Of a stretch of DNA of 64,000 bases, positions 27,847-37,762 are shown one piece after another. Positions within the stretch are counted from its first letter, which is position 1. Each line of letters starts with the position of its first letter. The stretch comes from Candidatus Poribacteria bacterium. Lineage in GTDB: Bacteria; Poribacteria; WGA-4E; WGA-3G. The notes beneath the pieces were generated by a model. That model did no database searches. It saw only the letters and a list, made by a program, of their open reading frames with translations, and was not told the origin of the DNA. A program made the position numbers and the translations under genes. Location of the stretch: assembly GCA_028818705.1 (NCBI GenBank), contig JAPPNJ010000031.1, forward strand, positions 1-64,000. Reading direction: 5' to 3'.

Positions 27847-27952
27847 AAAGGCATCAGCAAAATAGCCATCAGTCGTCAGCCATCAGCAAAGAGGAGCAAT
27901 AGAAACTCATAGGCTTTTAGTGTTTCAATGTGCTCTTAACTAATTGCTGAAA

Positions 27953-28006
27953 GGTTTGCGAGGCAAACCCCGGTTCATGCCACACGGCATTCATACCGTT
28001 GATTAC
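27953..28006 (+). repeat. Hairpin pair of the ribosomal-spacer family, copy A
   Basis: GGTTTGC-GAG-GCAAACC (27953-27969) is followed by CCCGGTTCATGCC-ACAC-GGCAT-TCATACCG and TTGATT. The flanks CCGGT and TACCGTTGATT recur around other stems at 39765 and 41776. Just upstream (27868-27896) the words AGCCATCAG and TCGTC repeat in tandem. Confidence 0.7.
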
Positions 28007-28050
28007 TGATTGCTGACTACTATTCTGCTTGATGAAGGCGATACGAAAAA

Positions 28051-28362
28051 ATGGACAATCAAAAAATTCGGATCCGGCTCAGGGCGTTTGATTATCGGTT
28101 GTTAGACTTGTGGTCAAAGCAGATAGCAGATACTGCAAAACGCACAGGCGCAGCGGTTTCTGGTCCAATTCCATTGCCGACAAAAAAGCATCTCTATACC
28201 GTTCAGCGTTCGACTTTTAAAGACAAGAAATCGCGTGAACAATTTGAGATGCGTATTCATAAACGTCTGCTGGATATTTCAGAAACAACACCTAAAACTG
28301 TTGATGATTTGATGCGGTTGGACCTGCCTGCAGGTGTTGATGTCAAAATTACGCTGTTGTAG
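28051..28362 (+). CDS. rpsJ: Ribosomal protein S10
   Basis: Small-subunit head protein; in other bacteria it also joins NusB in antitermination. The 103 residues include [30 protein letters not shown], and the IHKRLLDI block. First gene of the S10 group. ATG has a weak ribosome site. The spacer before it carries repeats rather than a clear promoter. Confidence 0.97.
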   Translation: MDNQKIRIRLRAFDYRLLDLWSKQIADTAKRTGAAVSGPIPLPTKKHLYTVQRSTFKDKKSREQFEMRIHKRLLDISETTPKTVDDLMRLDLPAGVDVKITLL

Positions 28363-28473
28363 TCGGAGAAATGATTGTTCTCCACTCCAGCGGTTTGGAA
28401 ATCAGAGCCTAAGCATTTGAGAGAGTGGATAGGTTGTTGGTTTACAAGTCCTACAGGAGGGGAGCGAGAGAAA

Positions 28474-29115
28474 ATGATTAATGGAATTATAGGCCGCAAA
28501 GTCGGCATGACGCAAGTTTTTGAGGAATCAGGAAAAGCGATACCTGTTACTGTTATTCAAGCAGGTCCCTGTTCAATTGTCCAACTTAAAACGAAGGAAA
28601 AAGACGGATATCAGGCAGTTCAGTTGGGTTTCGGTGAACAGAAAGAGAATCGTACGAATAGTCCCAAGCGCGGACACTTCGCAAAAGCTGGCGTGGATCC
28701 AGCGTTCGTCCTTCGTGAATTTCGGGTGCAAAGTCTCGATGATGTGTCCGTAGGAAATGTCGTTGATGCAAGCGTCTTTTCAGTCGGAGAGTTCGTTAAC
28801 GTAACGGGAACCTCAAAAGGGCGCGGTTTCACAGGTGTGGTAAAACGCTGGGGATTTGCTGGCGGTAGGAAAAGCCACGGCGGTGAACAAGATCTCCGTC
28901 GACCAGGTTCTATTGGCGCAAGCGCAACACCATCTCGTGTTTTTAAAGGCAAACGCATGGCAGGTCGCCACGGTGCCAAACGGCATACCGTTCAAAACCT
29001 ACCCGTGATTCAAGCCGATGCCGAGCGCAATTTATTGGTCGTTAAAGGAGCTGTTCCCGGTCCACCTAACGGTCTCCTCCTGATTAAAAAGGCATCTAAA
29101 GCACTCAGTGCATAG
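28474..29115 (+). CDS. rplC: Ribosomal protein L3
   Basis: Early-assembly 50S protein near the peptidyl-transferase centre. Start ATG 28474 with AGGAGG about 13 bases upstream gives 213 residues starting MINGIIGRKVGMTQVF, as in the family. The in-frame region upstream to 28375 is not family-like. SKGRGFTGVVKRWGF and GRHGAKRHTVQNLPV are typical. Confidence 0.97.
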   Translation: MINGIIGRKVGMTQVFEESGKAIPVTVIQAGPCSIVQLKTKEKDGYQAVQLGFGEQKENRTNSPKRGHFAKAGVDPAFVLREFRVQSLDDVSVGNVVDASVFSVGEFVNVTGTSKGRGFTGVVKRWGFAGGRKSHGGEQDLRRPGSIGASATPSRVFKGKRMAGRHGAKRHTVQNLPVIQADAERNLLVVKGAVPGPPNGLLLIKKASKALSA

Positions 29116-29167
29116 GTCGGCAATTACTACTATTCAACGATTGCCGAGAGGAAGCAAACACACGAAT

Positions 29168-29815
29168 ATGTCAACTTTAGACGTACACAACAGGTCCGGG
29201 GATGTCCTGCATGAAAAGGAATTAGCTAATACGTTCACCGATGCTGAGGTGAACGGTCCTGTCATTCACCAGTGTGTCGTTGCCTACCTTGCCAATCAGC
29301 GGCAAGGCTCTGCATCAACGAAGACTCGCAGTGACGTCAAGGGGAGTGGCAGAAAACTCTACCGACAAAAGGGAACCGGTAGAGCCCGTGTCGGACACGC
29401 TAAATCCCCAATTCGAGTCCATGGTGGTGTGGCATTTGGACCGCAGCCCCGCAGCTACCGACAGTATACCCCCAAACGGGTCCGTCGGCTTGGACTCCAC
29501 AACGCACTCGCAGACAGGTTCCAGAATCAGCAGTGTGTTCTTGTCGAAGATTTTACGCTTGAGCGACCACGCACGAAAGACATGATTAACATACTGAATG
29601 CTGTGAACGCACAAGGGAAGGTACTGCTCATACTTGATGAACCTAACCAGAATATCCATTTGTCTGTCAGAAACATTCCCAAAGTTAATGTCTGCGCGTG
29701 GAATACGCTCAATGTTTACCAAGTTATGTGGCATGACACATTAGTAATCACAGAGAAAGCCGTTGAAAAGTTGGAATCCAAGTTCGCCAATACAGGTTCA
29801 GAGGCAGAGGGATAA
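29168..29815 (+). CDS. rplD: Ribosomal protein L4
   Basis: 50S tunnel protein, and autoregulator of the S10 operon in enterobacteria. From ATG 29168 it is 215 residues. YRQKGTGRARVGHAKSPI and FGPQPRSYRQ mark the tunnel loop. Starting at the upstream GTG (29108) would overlap rplC and add unrelated residues. Confidence 0.96.
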   Translation: MSTLDVHNRSGDVLHEKELANTFTDAEVNGPVIHQCVVAYLANQRQGSASTKTRSDVKGSGRKLYRQKGTGRARVGHAKSPIRVHGGVAFGPQPRSYRQYTPKRVRRLGLHNALADRFQNQQCVLVEDFTLERPRTKDMINILNAVNAQGKVLLILDEPNQNIHLSVRNIPKVNVCAWNTLNVYQVMWHDTLVITEKAVEKLESKFANTGSEAEG

Positions 29816-29820
29816 GACCG

Positions 29821-30120
29821 ATGAAAGATGTATATCAGGTTATATTACAACCGCTGATTACGGAGAAGAGCACAATTCTTCGCGAATCTAACAAGTATGC
29901 TTTTGTCGTGGATCGCAACGCAACCAAACCTCAAATTCGTCGAGCTGCAGAAGAGTTGTTCGATATTCATGGGGATGTCCTCAAGGTTCGCACAATGCAT
30001 ATTCGTGGTAAACCGAAAGGTAAAATGTTACGTTATCAGCGCGGACGTAGACCACATTGGAAGAAAGCCATTATTACGCTAAGAGAAGGCGCAACCATCC
30101 AGGCTTTTGAAGCCATATAG
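29821..30120 (+). CDS. rplW: Ribosomal protein L23
   Basis: 50S protein at the tunnel exit where SRP and trigger factor dock. The 99 residues include LITEKSTILRE and VRTMHIRGKPKGK. Five bases after rplD, in standard order. Confidence 0.96.
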   Translation: MKDVYQVILQPLITEKSTILRESNKYAFVVDRNATKPQIRRAAEELFDIHGDVLKVRTMHIRGKPKGKMLRYQRGRRPHWKKAIITLREGATIQAFEAI

Positions 30121-30143
30121 GATAAGCAAATAAGGAACTCACA

Positions 30144-30959
30144 GTGCCTAAAACATATTCACCTGTAACCCCAAGTCGCCGGTTTATGACCGGCTATACC
30201 TTTGAAGAACTTACTCGGAGCAAACCGGAAAAGTCTCTTGTCAAAGGCAGCAAACAGATGGCTGGGCGGAACACCAGCGGTCGCATGACGGTGAGACGCC
30301 GCGGTGGTGGGCACAAGCGCCGATATCGGATTATTGATTTCAAACGAGATAAATTTGGCGTACCTGCCAAAGTCGCTGCAATTGAATATGATCCGAACCG
30401 CTCCGCACATATAGCCCTCCTCCATTACGTTGATGGAGAGAAACGATATATTCTTGCGCCAGTTGGCGTCCAAGTCGGCGACATGTTAAGCTCAGGCGCA
30501 GACGCAGAAATTCGGGTTGGAAACGCCTTGCCTCTTGAAAGAATTCCGCTCGGTTCTTCAATCCATAATATAGAGATGCATCCTGGTAAAGGCGGACAAT
30601 TAGTACGGAGTGCTGGTACTAGTGCTTCTTTGGTTGACAGAGAAGGAAAGTACGCACGTGTCCAGCTGCCTTCAGGAGAAATTCGACTCGTTCCTGTGAA
30701 AGGTATGGCAACCCTCGGTCAGGTCGGCAACGTCAGCCAGATTGTCGTCGGAAAAGCAGGGCGTTCAAGATGGCTTGGAAAACGTCCGAAGGTCAGAGGT
30801 GTAGCGATGAACCCAATTGATCATCCGCATGGCGGGGGTGAAGGAAAGAGTTCCGGCGGTAGACATCCGGTCACACCCTGGGGTTTTCCAACCAAAGGGT
30901 ATAAAACTCGGAACCCGAAGAAGAAATCGGGTCGCTACATTTTCGGAAAACGAAAATAA
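30144..30959 (+). CDS. rplB: Ribosomal protein L2
   Basis: Universal 50S protein needed for peptidyl transfer. GTG start at 30144 after AAGGA. The 271 residues contain [19 protein letters not shown] and the C-terminal [21 protein letters not shown] with the conserved His. Confidence 0.98.
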   Translation: MPKTYSPVTPSRRFMTGYTFEELTRSKPEKSLVKGSKQMAGRNTSGRMTVRRRGGGHKRRYRIIDFKRDKFGVPAKVAAIEYDPNRSAHIALLHYVDGEKRYILAPVGVQVGDMLSSGADAEIRVGNALPLERIPLGSSIHNIEMHPGKGGQLVRSAGTSASLVDREGKYARVQLPSGEIRLVPVKGMATLGQVGNVSQIVVGKAGRSRWLGKRPKVRGVAMNPIDHPHGGGEGKSSGGRHPVTPWGFPTKGYKTRNPKKKSGRYIFGKRK

Positions 30960-31021
30960 TCCTTTGCGTAGGTCGTTCATTCTGCAAGGGATTAATGTCT
31001 ACAAGATAGAGGAGAAACATA

Positions 31022-31291
31022 ATGGCGCGTTCTCTTAAAAAGGGACCTTACATAGACCCTAAACTCGTTAAGAAGATAGATGCTATGGAACGTTCTGGCA
31101 GCAAACGAGTAGTTCGTACATGGTCCCGCCGGTCAATGATCACCCCTGAGTTGGTAGGGCACACCTTAGCAATTTACAATGGGAAAAAATTTTTTCCAGT
31201 GTATATTACGGAGAATATGGTAGGACACAAACTCGGTGAATTTTCGCCGACCCGGACCTTCCGTTCTCACTCAATTGGTGGCGGTAGATAG
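31022..31291 (+). CDS. rpsS: Ribosomal protein S19
   Basis: 30S head protein, 89 residues: [30 protein letters not shown] and the C-terminal [17 protein letters not shown] before the ATG. A 121-base spacer follows with nothing I can name. Confidence 0.97.
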   Translation: MARSLKKGPYIDPKLVKKIDAMERSGSKRVVRTWSRRSMITPELVGHTLAIYNGKKFFPVYITENMVGHKLGEFSPTRTFRSHSIGGGR

Positions 31292-31412
31292 TTTTGTATA
31301 GCCTCGTGGATCGCAGATGCTTCGCATACCCATTCTTTATTCGGAAATGCGTTTGGGTGTTCTGCTAAGAGAAACGATGAAACCAGAAACCTGCTTTTAT
31401 TAGGAGACACTG

Positions 31413-31766
31413 ATGGAAGCCAGATCCAAGATTAGGAACGCATCGGTTGCACCGCGGAAAGCACGCTTAATAGCCGATCTCGTCCGTAATCAATACGTTG
31501 AGGATGCGTTAAGTCAACTGCGCTTTACGCATAAAGCCGCATCCCCTATAATTTATAAGCTGATTCAATCAGCCGCTGCTAACGCACAATATCAGGATCC
31601 GAACGTTGATATTGCAGAATTATACATCAAAGAGATTCGGGTCGATGAAGGGGTTACGCGGAAATGGATACGGCCCCGGGCACGAGGTATGGCAAATAGG
31701 ATTCTAAAGCGCAGCAGCCATATCACTGTCGTCGTCGATGAGGAGAGTACTGAGAATGGTGAGTAA
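31413..31766 (+). CDS. rplV: Ribosomal protein L22
   Basis: 50S protein whose loop lines the exit tunnel. The 117 residues include VAPRKARLIADLVRNQ and WIRPRARGMANRILKRSSHI. TTAGGAG precedes the ATG. Confidence 0.96.
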   Translation: MEARSKIRNASVAPRKARLIADLVRNQYVEDALSQLRFTHKAASPIIYKLIQSAAANAQYQDPNVDIAELYIKEIRVDEGVTRKWIRPRARGMANRILKRSSHITVVVDEESTENGE

Positions 31767-31848
31767 CGGCGTGTACATTTACACAGCACCACCCCAGACA
31801 ACTCAGCCTCCACGTCGCGAATGGGGAAGAATCTGACAGGAGGTTTGT

Positions 31849-32655
31849 GTGGGACAAAAAACTCACCCGCGTGGATTACGCTTAGGAATCATTGAGACGT
31901 GGGATTCAAAGTGGTATAGCGAACGGGATTACGCCAAGTGGCTCCATGAAGATTTTCAGATTCAGGAGTTCGTCAAAGAGCAACTTGCGCGCGCTGGGAT
32001 TTCGCGTGTTGAAGTTGAACGTGTGGCTGACCGTTGTAGTATTAATATCCATACGGCGCGTCCCGGTATTGTCATCGGTCGCCGCGGAGCAGAAGCTGAA
32101 AAATTGCAAGCGTTACTCGAAAAGCATGTTGGATGCCCAGTCCGGATTAATGTCTCGGAAATTAGAGATCCTGAATTAGATGCTCAACTTGTCTCCGAAG
32201 CTGTCGCAACGCAAATCGAACGTCGCGCAAGTTTTAAACAGGTCATGCGGCGGAATATCACAAGTTCGATTCAAGCTGGTGCCTTGGGTGTCAAAATTAT
32301 GGTGAGTGGTCGACTTGATGGCAAGGAGATTGCGCGCTCTGAATCCAGCCTTGAGGGACGGGTACCCCTTCATACGCTTAGAGCCGATGTTGACTACGGA
32401 TTTACCGAAGCGAATACAACTTACGGTAAAATCGGCGTCAAAACATGGATTTTCAAGGGCGAAATTATTGGTGTCCCTGATAAATTAAAAGGTGTCTCAT
32501 CTGCTCGTCGTCAACCTGGACAGCGTGAAGACACGGGCTCCCAACGCCCAGGCCGTCGCCAAGGTTCGCGCTCCGGACAATCCGGGGAACAGGGCAGAGG
32601 AAGAGGACGGCGCCGGCAACGTCGCCCCCGTGGCGATTCTGGTGGTAATTCATAA
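31849..32655 (+). CDS. rpsC: Ribosomal protein S3 with basic tail
   Basis: 30S mRNA-entry protein. GTG start at 31849 after ACAGGAGG. The 268 residues hold a KH domain (GIVIGRRGAEAEKLQ) and the C-terminal domain ending around residue 218 (YGKIGVKTWIFKGEI). An extra tail of about 45 residues follows, rich in Gly, Arg and Gln. The family often ends near 210-235 residues. The tail may bind rRNA or be unstructured. Confidence 0.96.
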   Translation: MGQKTHPRGLRLGIIETWDSKWYSERDYAKWLHEDFQIQEFVKEQLARAGISRVEVERVADRCSINIHTARPGIVIGRRGAEAEKLQALLEKHVGCPVRINVSEIRDPELDAQLVSEAVATQIERRASFKQVMRRNITSSIQAGALGVKIMVSGRLDGKEIARSESSLEGRVPLHTLRADVDYGFTEANTTYGKIGVKTWIFKGEIIGVPDKLKGVSSARRQPGQREDTGSQRPGRRQGSRSGQSGEQGRGRGRRRQRRPRGDSGGNS

Positions 32656-32688
32656 CGCCACTGACACATTAGTAAGGAGACATTTAAG

Positions 32689-33102
32689 GTGTTAATGCCC
32701 AAACGCGTGATGCACCGGAATGTGCATCGCGGAAAACGCCGTGGAAAACCGATCCGAGGTTCAAAAATTAGTTTCGGCGAATACGGATTACAAGCAATGG
32801 AAGCTGGCTGGGTCACAAGTAATCAGATCGAGTCCGCTCGTATCGCAATTACTAGGCACGTACGCCGCGGTGGAAAACTTTGGATCAAAATTTTTCCGCA
32901 TAAACCAGTTAGTAAAAAACCTGCTGAAACGCGCATGGGGAGTGGTAAAAAGGGTCCCCCTGAATTTTGGGTTGCTGTCGTCAAACCCGGCAGAATCCTT
33001 TATGAATTGAGTGGCGTTTCGCTTGAAGATGCAAAAGGGGCGTTCGCACGAGCCGCCCACAAATTGCCAGTCAAGACTAAATTTGTTGCACGGAATGAGT
33101 AA
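32689..33102 (+). CDS. rplP: Ribosomal protein L16
   Basis: 50S protein at the A-site side of the peptidyl-transferase centre. GTG start at 32689 gives [11 protein letters not shown], as in relatives. The 137 residues include [24 protein letters not shown] and [28 protein letters not shown] is upstream. Confidence 0.97.
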   Translation: MLMPKRVMHRNVHRGKRRGKPIRGSKISFGEYGLQAMEAGWVTSNQIESARIAITRHVRRGGKLWIKIFPHKPVSKKPAETRMGSGKKGPPEFWVAVVKPGRILYELSGVSLEDAKGAFARAAHKLPVKTKFVARNE

Positions 33103-33186
33103 TTTCGTCTGCGACTCCGATTGGAGAAGCTGCCGCTCGTGGACACGGCGCGGTAGTTTTGACAGCACACAAGGAGGATCGGATAA

Positions 33187-33375
33187 ATGAGAGCGGATGA
33201 ACTACGCGGTAAAACAACCGAAGAATTGGAAAGTGAACTACAGTCTCTGAAAGAGACACTGTTTAACCAGAGGTTCCGAAGTATCTTAGGGCAACAAGAG
33301 GACACAACACGCATCGGTAAAATTCGCAAGGACATCGCACGTGTGCAAACTGTCCTACGCGGGCGTTCACAATAA
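33187..33375 (+). CDS. rpmC: Ribosomal protein L29
   Basis: Small two-helix 50S protein near the tunnel exit, 62 residues with the usual ELRGKTTEELESEL start and DIARVQTVL end. AAGGAGG precedes the ATG by about eight bases. Confidence 0.95.
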   Translation: MRADELRGKTTEELESELQSLKETLFNQRFRSILGQQEDTTRIGKIRKDIARVQTVLRGRSQ

Positions 33376-33415
33376 GCGGAAGTCATAATTGTTTTGGCTG
33401 GTTTGGAGGATAAAG

Positions 33416-33691
33416 TTGGAGGAAAAAAGGCGAGGACATCGCAAATCCCGGACAGGTCTTGTTACAAGCAGCAGCATGGACAAAACTGTTGCGGTCTCAC
33501 TTGTGCGGCGTTATCAACATCCCCTTTATAAAAAGGTAGTCCGGAAAACGAAGAAAATTCTGGCTCACGATGAACAGAATAGTTGTAATGTCGGTGACGT
33601 GGTACAGGTTGTTGAAGCCCGGCCGCTGAGCCGTCGGAAGCGATGGCGGGTCCAAGCGATAGTGAGCTCGGTGCAACCCGCGAATGATTAA
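33416..33691 (+). CDS. rpsQ: Ribosomal protein S17
   Basis: Primary 16S rRNA binder. TTG at 33416 is chosen because GGAGG (33405-33409) lies six bases upstream and the product then starts with a family-like basic stretch ([16 protein letters not shown]). An earlier TTG (33389) lacks a site. The 91 residues contain [19 protein letters not shown] and the C-terminal [12 protein letters not shown]. Confidence 0.93.
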   Translation: MEEKRRGHRKSRTGLVTSSSMDKTVAVSLVRRYQHPLYKKVVRKTKKILAHDEQNSCNVGDVVQVVEARPLSRRKRWRVQAIVSSVQPAND

Positions 33692-33843
33692 GTACCGCTG
33701 CGACCAGTGCGCGTCGTTTCTGCAATGTGTATGGAGCAAAAAACGCGACAGCAGCGGCTTGGTACTTGAGAGGGAAGGGTTTCATCCCTACTCTGGTGGC
33801 TCCGAAGTCAACAATTTGGAAAGCGCTAGAGGAGGATACAAAG

Positions 33844-34212
33844 ATGGTTCAATCATACACTCGATTAACCTGCGCCGACAATACAGGCGCAAGGAAGTTA
33901 ATGTGCATTAGTGTGTTAGGCGGAACCCGTCGTCGCTATGCCCGTGTAGGCGATGTGATTGTGGCAAGCATCAAGGAAGCAGTACCTAATACATCGGTGA
34001 AGGCTGGCGAGGTTGTTCGCGCAGTTGTTGTACGCACGACCAAAGAATATCGACGCGCAGACGGTTCCTATATCAAATTCGACCAGAACGCAGCGGTTCT
34101 CATTGATCCCCAGAACCAACCGCGTGGCACACGTATCTTCGGACCCGTCGCGCGCGAACTCAGAGAAAAGGCGTTTACCCGAATCGTCTCGCTCGCCCCT
34201 GAAGTTATTTAG
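33844..34212 (+). CDS. rplN: Ribosomal protein L14
   Basis: 50S subunit-interface protein. ATG 33844 follows AGAGGAGG and gives 122 residues starting [19 protein letters not shown]. The in-frame extension upstream to 33727 is not family-like, leaving a 150-base spacer after rps[24 protein letters not shown] ends it. Confidence 0.97.
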   Translation: MVQSYTRLTCADNTGARKLMCISVLGGTRRRYARVGDVIVASIKEAVPNTSVKAGEVVRAVVVRTTKEYRRADGSYIKFDQNAAVLIDPQNQPRGTRIFGPVARELREKAFTRIVSLAPEVI

Positions 34213-34222
34213 GAGGACAATT

Positions 34223-34456
34223 GTGGCACGGCAAAAACTGCATATCAAGAAAGATGACACAGTAGTGGTTCTCAGTGGGCAAGACCGTGGAAAACAAGGT
34301 GTCGTTTTGGAGGTATACCCTCAAAAACAACGAGCTGTTGTTGAAGGTATCCATATTGTGATACGCCACCTCCGACCAAATCAAATGGGACAAGGTGGAG
34401 TCGTCGAACGCGAAGGCACTATTCATATTTCCAACCTCAGAAAGGTTGATGCCTAA
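34223..34456 (+). CDS. rplX: Ribosomal protein L24, short form
   Basis: 50S assembly initiator. GTG at 34223 after AGGAGG gives [20 protein letters not shown], and 77 residues in all. The KOW core is complete up to the [10 protein letters not shown] end, but the C-terminal 25 or so residues common in other bacteria (the segment leading to a basic GKKVR region) are missing. The stop is not followed by an in-frame continuation. Confidence 0.9.
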   Translation: MARQKLHIKKDDTVVVLSGQDRGKQGVVLEVYPQKQRAVVEGIHIVIRHLRPNQMGQGGVVEREGTIHISNLRKVDA

Positions 34457-34545
34457 GCGGAACACAACACGCCACATACTGCAGACACGGCGCGTTTTCA
34501 ACGCACAACGCACGGAATATGCAATCTCTATAGGATATTAGGCTC

Positions 34546-35085
34546 ATGAGCCCTTTTAAAGAATTTTATCAAACGGAAATCATGCCCGCATTACTAAAGC
34601 ATTTTAGCTATGAGAATGTGATGCAGATTCCAAAACTCGACAAAATCACACTCAATATTGGGGTAGGAGAGGCGATTCAAAACCCGAAGGCATTAGAAGA
34701 TGCCGTCGAAGAGTTGACGCTCATTGCAGGCCAACGCGCCGTCATCACCCACGCCAAAAAGTCGGTTTCTGCCTTTAAAGTCAGGGAAGGTATGGCGATC
34801 GGATGCAAGGTTACCCTGAGACATGAACGCATGTATGAATTCTTCAACCGTCTTGTTAACGTCGTTCTCCCCCAGATTCGCGACTTTCGTGGTGTGTCCC
34901 CTGACGCTTTTGACGGTCGTGGTAATTACTCCATCGGACTAACTGAACAGTTAATCTTCCCGGAAATTGACTATGACCGAGTTAGCGATATCCGCGGAAT
35001 GAACATAACAGTTGTTACGACCGCACCAACCGACGAAGAAGGACGCGAGTTGTTACGATTATTGGGAGTGCCGTTCCGACAATAG
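34546..35085 (+). CDS. rplE: Ribosomal protein L5
   Basis: 5S rRNA-binding 50S protein. The 179 residues show [35 protein letters not shown] and the [16 protein letters not shown] block. Confidence 0.97.
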   Translation: MSPFKEFYQTEIMPALLKHFSYENVMQIPKLDKITLNIGVGEAIQNPKALEDAVEELTLIAGQRAVITHAKKSVSAFKVREGMAIGCKVTLRHERMYEFFNRLVNVVLPQIRDFRGVSPDAFDGRGNYSIGLTEQLIFPEIDYDRVSDIRGMNITVVTTAPTDEEGRELLRLLGVPFRQ

Positions 35086-35216
35086 ATAGGTTTGGAACCC
35101 CGGGATGAGGTCCTGTCGCGAATATTCTCGATTGTTTTCCTCTATCGGCAGTTAATTCCGACATCTGGATGTATTGAGAGCGGACATCACAGATAAAACG
35201 GAAAGGAGCATCAAGG

Positions 35217-35402
35217 TTGGCAAGTAAATCATGGATTGCTAAACAAGCAAGAACCCCGCGATTCCGAACCCGACAGTACAGCCGTTGCAAAAGTTGCGGG
35301 AGATCGCGTGGGTATCTGCGCAAGTTCGAATTGTGTCGTATCTGTTTTCGCCTCTTCGCCCGCGCCGGTAAAATTCCTGGCGTTCGAAAAGCAAGTTGGT
35401 AG
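35217..35402 (+). CDS. rpsN: Ribosomal protein S14, zinc-binding type
   Basis: 30S head protein of 61 residues. TTG at 35217 with AAGGAG nine bases upstream. The zinc ribbon is C24-x2-C27 and C40-x2-C43, and the end is GVRKASW. This is the short C+ (type Z) form. Confidence 0.95.
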   Translation: MASKSWIAKQARTPRFRTRQYSRCKSCGRSRGYLRKFELCRICFRLFARAGKIPGVRKASW

Positions 35403-35490
35403 AAAACTCAACCCAGCTGCCCCGTGAGTACAAGAAAATACCGGTCGCAGCGGATATTGAAAAATGAGAATGAAATAAGGAGAATCTTTC

Positions 35491-35892
35491 ATGTCGATGA
35501 CCGATCCGATTGCAGATATGCTCACTCGTATCCGCAATGCCAATATGGCAGGACATGAACGCGTTGAAATCCCCTCTTCAAAAGTCAAACTGGAGATCGC
35601 ACGCATCTTGTCGGAAGAAGGTTTCATCCGAAACTATCGCTTGATTGAAGATGGAAAACAGGGGATTTTAAGAATCTACTTGAAATACGGAAACACGAAA
35701 AAAGAGAAGGTCATCACTAATCTCAGACGTATCAGCAAACCAGGCAGACGTGTTTACGCGAAATCCGATGGTCTGCCCCGTGTTTACGGTGGACTCGGTA
35801 TTGCTATTTTGTCAACATCCAGCGGCCTAAAAACCATACCAGAGTGCCGCCGAGAGAAAATCGGAGGCGAGGTCCTCTGCTACGTCTGGTAA
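35491..35892 (+). CDS. rpsH: Ribosomal protein S8
   Basis: 30S central-domain protein; in E. coli it represses the spc operon. The 133 residues begin [18 protein letters not shown] and end [15 protein letters not shown] precedes the ATG. Confidence 0.97.
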   Translation: MSMTDPIADMLTRIRNANMAGHERVEIPSSKVKLEIARILSEEGFIRNYRLIEDGKQGILRIYLKYGNTKKEKVITNLRRISKPGRRVYAKSDGLPRVYGGLGIAILSTSSGLKTIPECRREKIGGEVLCYVW

Positions 35893-35929
35893 GATTTTCG
35901 ATGCATCTCAGCGAATTGGGAGACATAGC

Positions 35930-36496
35930 ATGTCACGTATTGGACTCAAACCGATTCCAGTGCCCGATAAAGTGGAGATTGCTTTAAACAAAGGCAATGT
36001 CCAAATCGACGGACCCAAAGGCAGCCTTAATTGGAATCTGCCTGAAGGTATTGATGTGGCACTTGACGAAAACGTACTAACCGTCCAAAGAAACAGTGAA
36101 CTCAAACGATACAAAGCCTTGCATGGATTGGCACGCAGCCTCATCGCTAACATGGTTACAGGTGTTTTGGAGGGCTTTGAGAAGAAGCTCCGAGTCGTCG
36201 GGACAGGATACCGTGCGGAAGTCAATCGTGAGAACAACTTGGTTCTTGATGTCGGATATTCGCACGCTGTCACTTACGTTCCACCTGAAGGGATAACACT
36301 CAGCGTTGAAGCCTCCGAGAATATAGATGGACAGGCACATACTCCTATTGTTGTCGCTGGTATTGACAAGCAAGTGGTTGGACAAGTGGCTGCTTCAATT
36401 CGTCAAATCAGAAAACCTGATATTTATAAACCTTGTAAAGGCATTCGTTACGATGGTGAACGCGTCCGAGATAAAGAAGGAAAAGCTGCTGTCTAA
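35930..36496 (+). CDS. rplF: Ribosomal protein L6
   Basis: 50S protein near the factor-binding site, 188 residues. MSRIGLKPIPVPDKV at the start, GVLEGFEKKLRVVGTGYRAEV in the middle and KPDIYKPCKGIRYDGE near the end are typical. Confidence 0.97.
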   Translation: MSRIGLKPIPVPDKVEIALNKGNVQIDGPKGSLNWNLPEGIDVALDENVLTVQRNSELKRYKALHGLARSLIANMVTGVLEGFEKKLRVVGTGYRAEVNRENNLVLDVGYSHAVTYVPPEGITLSVEASENIDGQAHTPIVVAGIDKQVVGQVAASIRQIRKPDIYKPCKGIRYDGERVRDKEGKAAV

Positions 36497-36578
36497 CGCG
36501 GTTGTACATTGCGCGCTATAGAGCAAAATTTTCAAATCAGCTGCAATAAATGCGCACCTATTGTGATAAGGAGACCTC

Positions 36579-36947
36579 TTGACACTTATAAAAAAGAAAC
36601 GGATGAGCCATTTACGGCGCCGCAAGCGTATCCGCCAAAAAATTAGTGGCACCGGCAACAGACCGAGACTCTCTGTTTTCCGAAGCTTAAAACATATCTA
36701 TGCGCAACTCATTGATGATGAACTTGGCGTGACGATCACTGAAGCCTCCACCTTATCACCGGAGTTGAAGGAAATAGTCGAAAAGGGCGGTAATATAGAA
36801 GCAGCCCAACGAGTTGGAGCGCTTCTCGCACAGAAAGCCAAGCAACATGAGATTGAGGTCGCTATCTTTGACCGGGGCGGACATCTCTATCATGGGCGCA
36901 TAAGAGCTCTCGCAGAAGCCGCGAGGGAAGAGGGACTGAAGTTCTGA
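36579..36947 (+). CDS. rplR: Ribosomal protein L18
   Basis: 5S rRNA-binding 50S protein, 122 residues. TTG start at 36579 with AAGGAG six bases upstream. [20 protein letters not shown] and [24 protein letters not shown] match the family. Confidence 0.95.
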   Translation: MTLIKKKRMSHLRRRKRIRQKISGTGNRPRLSVFRSLKHIYAQLIDDELGVTITEASTLSPELKEIVEKGGNIEAAQRVGALLAQKAKQHEIEVAIFDRGGHLYHGRIRALAEAAREEGLKF

Positions 36948-37033
36948 TTGTCCCGCAACCTGGATTCTGTCACCGTACCCGCTACATATAGGCACAGACG
37001 GTAAACAGAACCGACACCGGATAGGAGTTTTTT

Positions 37034-37546
37034 TTGCTGAAAGATAAAATCAATCCTGACGAATATGAATTTGAGGAACACATGATTACCATCAACCGTG
37101 TCATGCGAGTTGGTAAAGGGCGACGAACCCCGAGCTTTAACTCCCTTACGGTTGTTGGTAATCGGGACGGCATCGTTGGTATCGGATTTGGCAGCGCGAG
37201 TGAAGTGCCTGGTGCACTCCGCAAAAGTTTCGCTGATGCCCGAAAAAATCTAATTCGGGTGCCGATTACTAACGGAACACTCCCACATGAGGTTATCAGC
37301 GAATTCAAATCCGCAAAAGTTTTGCTAAAACCGGCGAGTCCTGGAACAGGTATCATTGCTGGACCCGCGACGCGTGCTATTTTGGAATTCGCAGGCGTAC
37401 GTGATGCGCTAACAAAATGCCTCTCCTCTCGGAATATGAAAAATATTGCCGAAGCTACTATGTTAGGGTTGAAGCAACTCAAAGACGTCAATGAAGTGGC
37501 ACGGCTACGAGATCTGTCGGTCGAAGAACTACTGAAGAAACGCTAA
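37034..37546 (+). CDS. rpsE: Ribosomal protein S5
   Basis: 30S protein important for decoding accuracy. TTG start at 37034 after AGGAG. The 170 residues include INRVMRVGKGRR, VVGNRDGIVGIGFG, and GTGIIAGPATRAILEFAGVRD. No rpmD (L30) follows. Confidence 0.97.
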   Translation: MLKDKINPDEYEFEEHMITINRVMRVGKGRRTPSFNSLTVVGNRDGIVGIGFGSASEVPGALRKSFADARKNLIRVPITNGTLPHEVISEFKSAKVLLKPASPGTGIIAGPATRAILEFAGVRDALTKCLSSRNMKNIAEATMLGLKQLKDVNEVARLRDLSVEELLKKR

Positions 37547-37551
37547 ACGAA

Positions 37552-37616
37552 TCTCATAAATACAGCCTTGTGGTGCCAGAGACTCGTGACTTGGCTTCCA
37601 TACGATACTTATGAGA
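37552..37616 (+). other. Spacer hairpin between rpsE and rplO
   Basis: TCTCATAA (37552-37559) pairs with TTATGAGA (37609-37616), enclosing a smaller GCCA/TGGC stem. It occupies the place where rpmD would normally be. I see no L30 coding sequence in the 216-base spacer in any frame. Confidence 0.4.
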
Positions 37617-37762
37617 TAGTTTGTAGCCTTGGCAAGAACGCGCCGAAGGGCAGTAAAGATGACTGCGCTCCAGAGTCCTTTTGTCTCTGTGCCCCAGTTG
37701 TAAATTAAAAGCGTGGCTGTAAGCTTCGCAAACTATATCTATAATAAACGGAGTAGATTCTA

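Noticed and set aside
37547-37707. Open frame between rpsE and rplO as a possible rpmD (L30)
   Set aside because: The translation (Cys- and Trp-rich) bears no resemblance to L30, and there is no start with a ribosome site.
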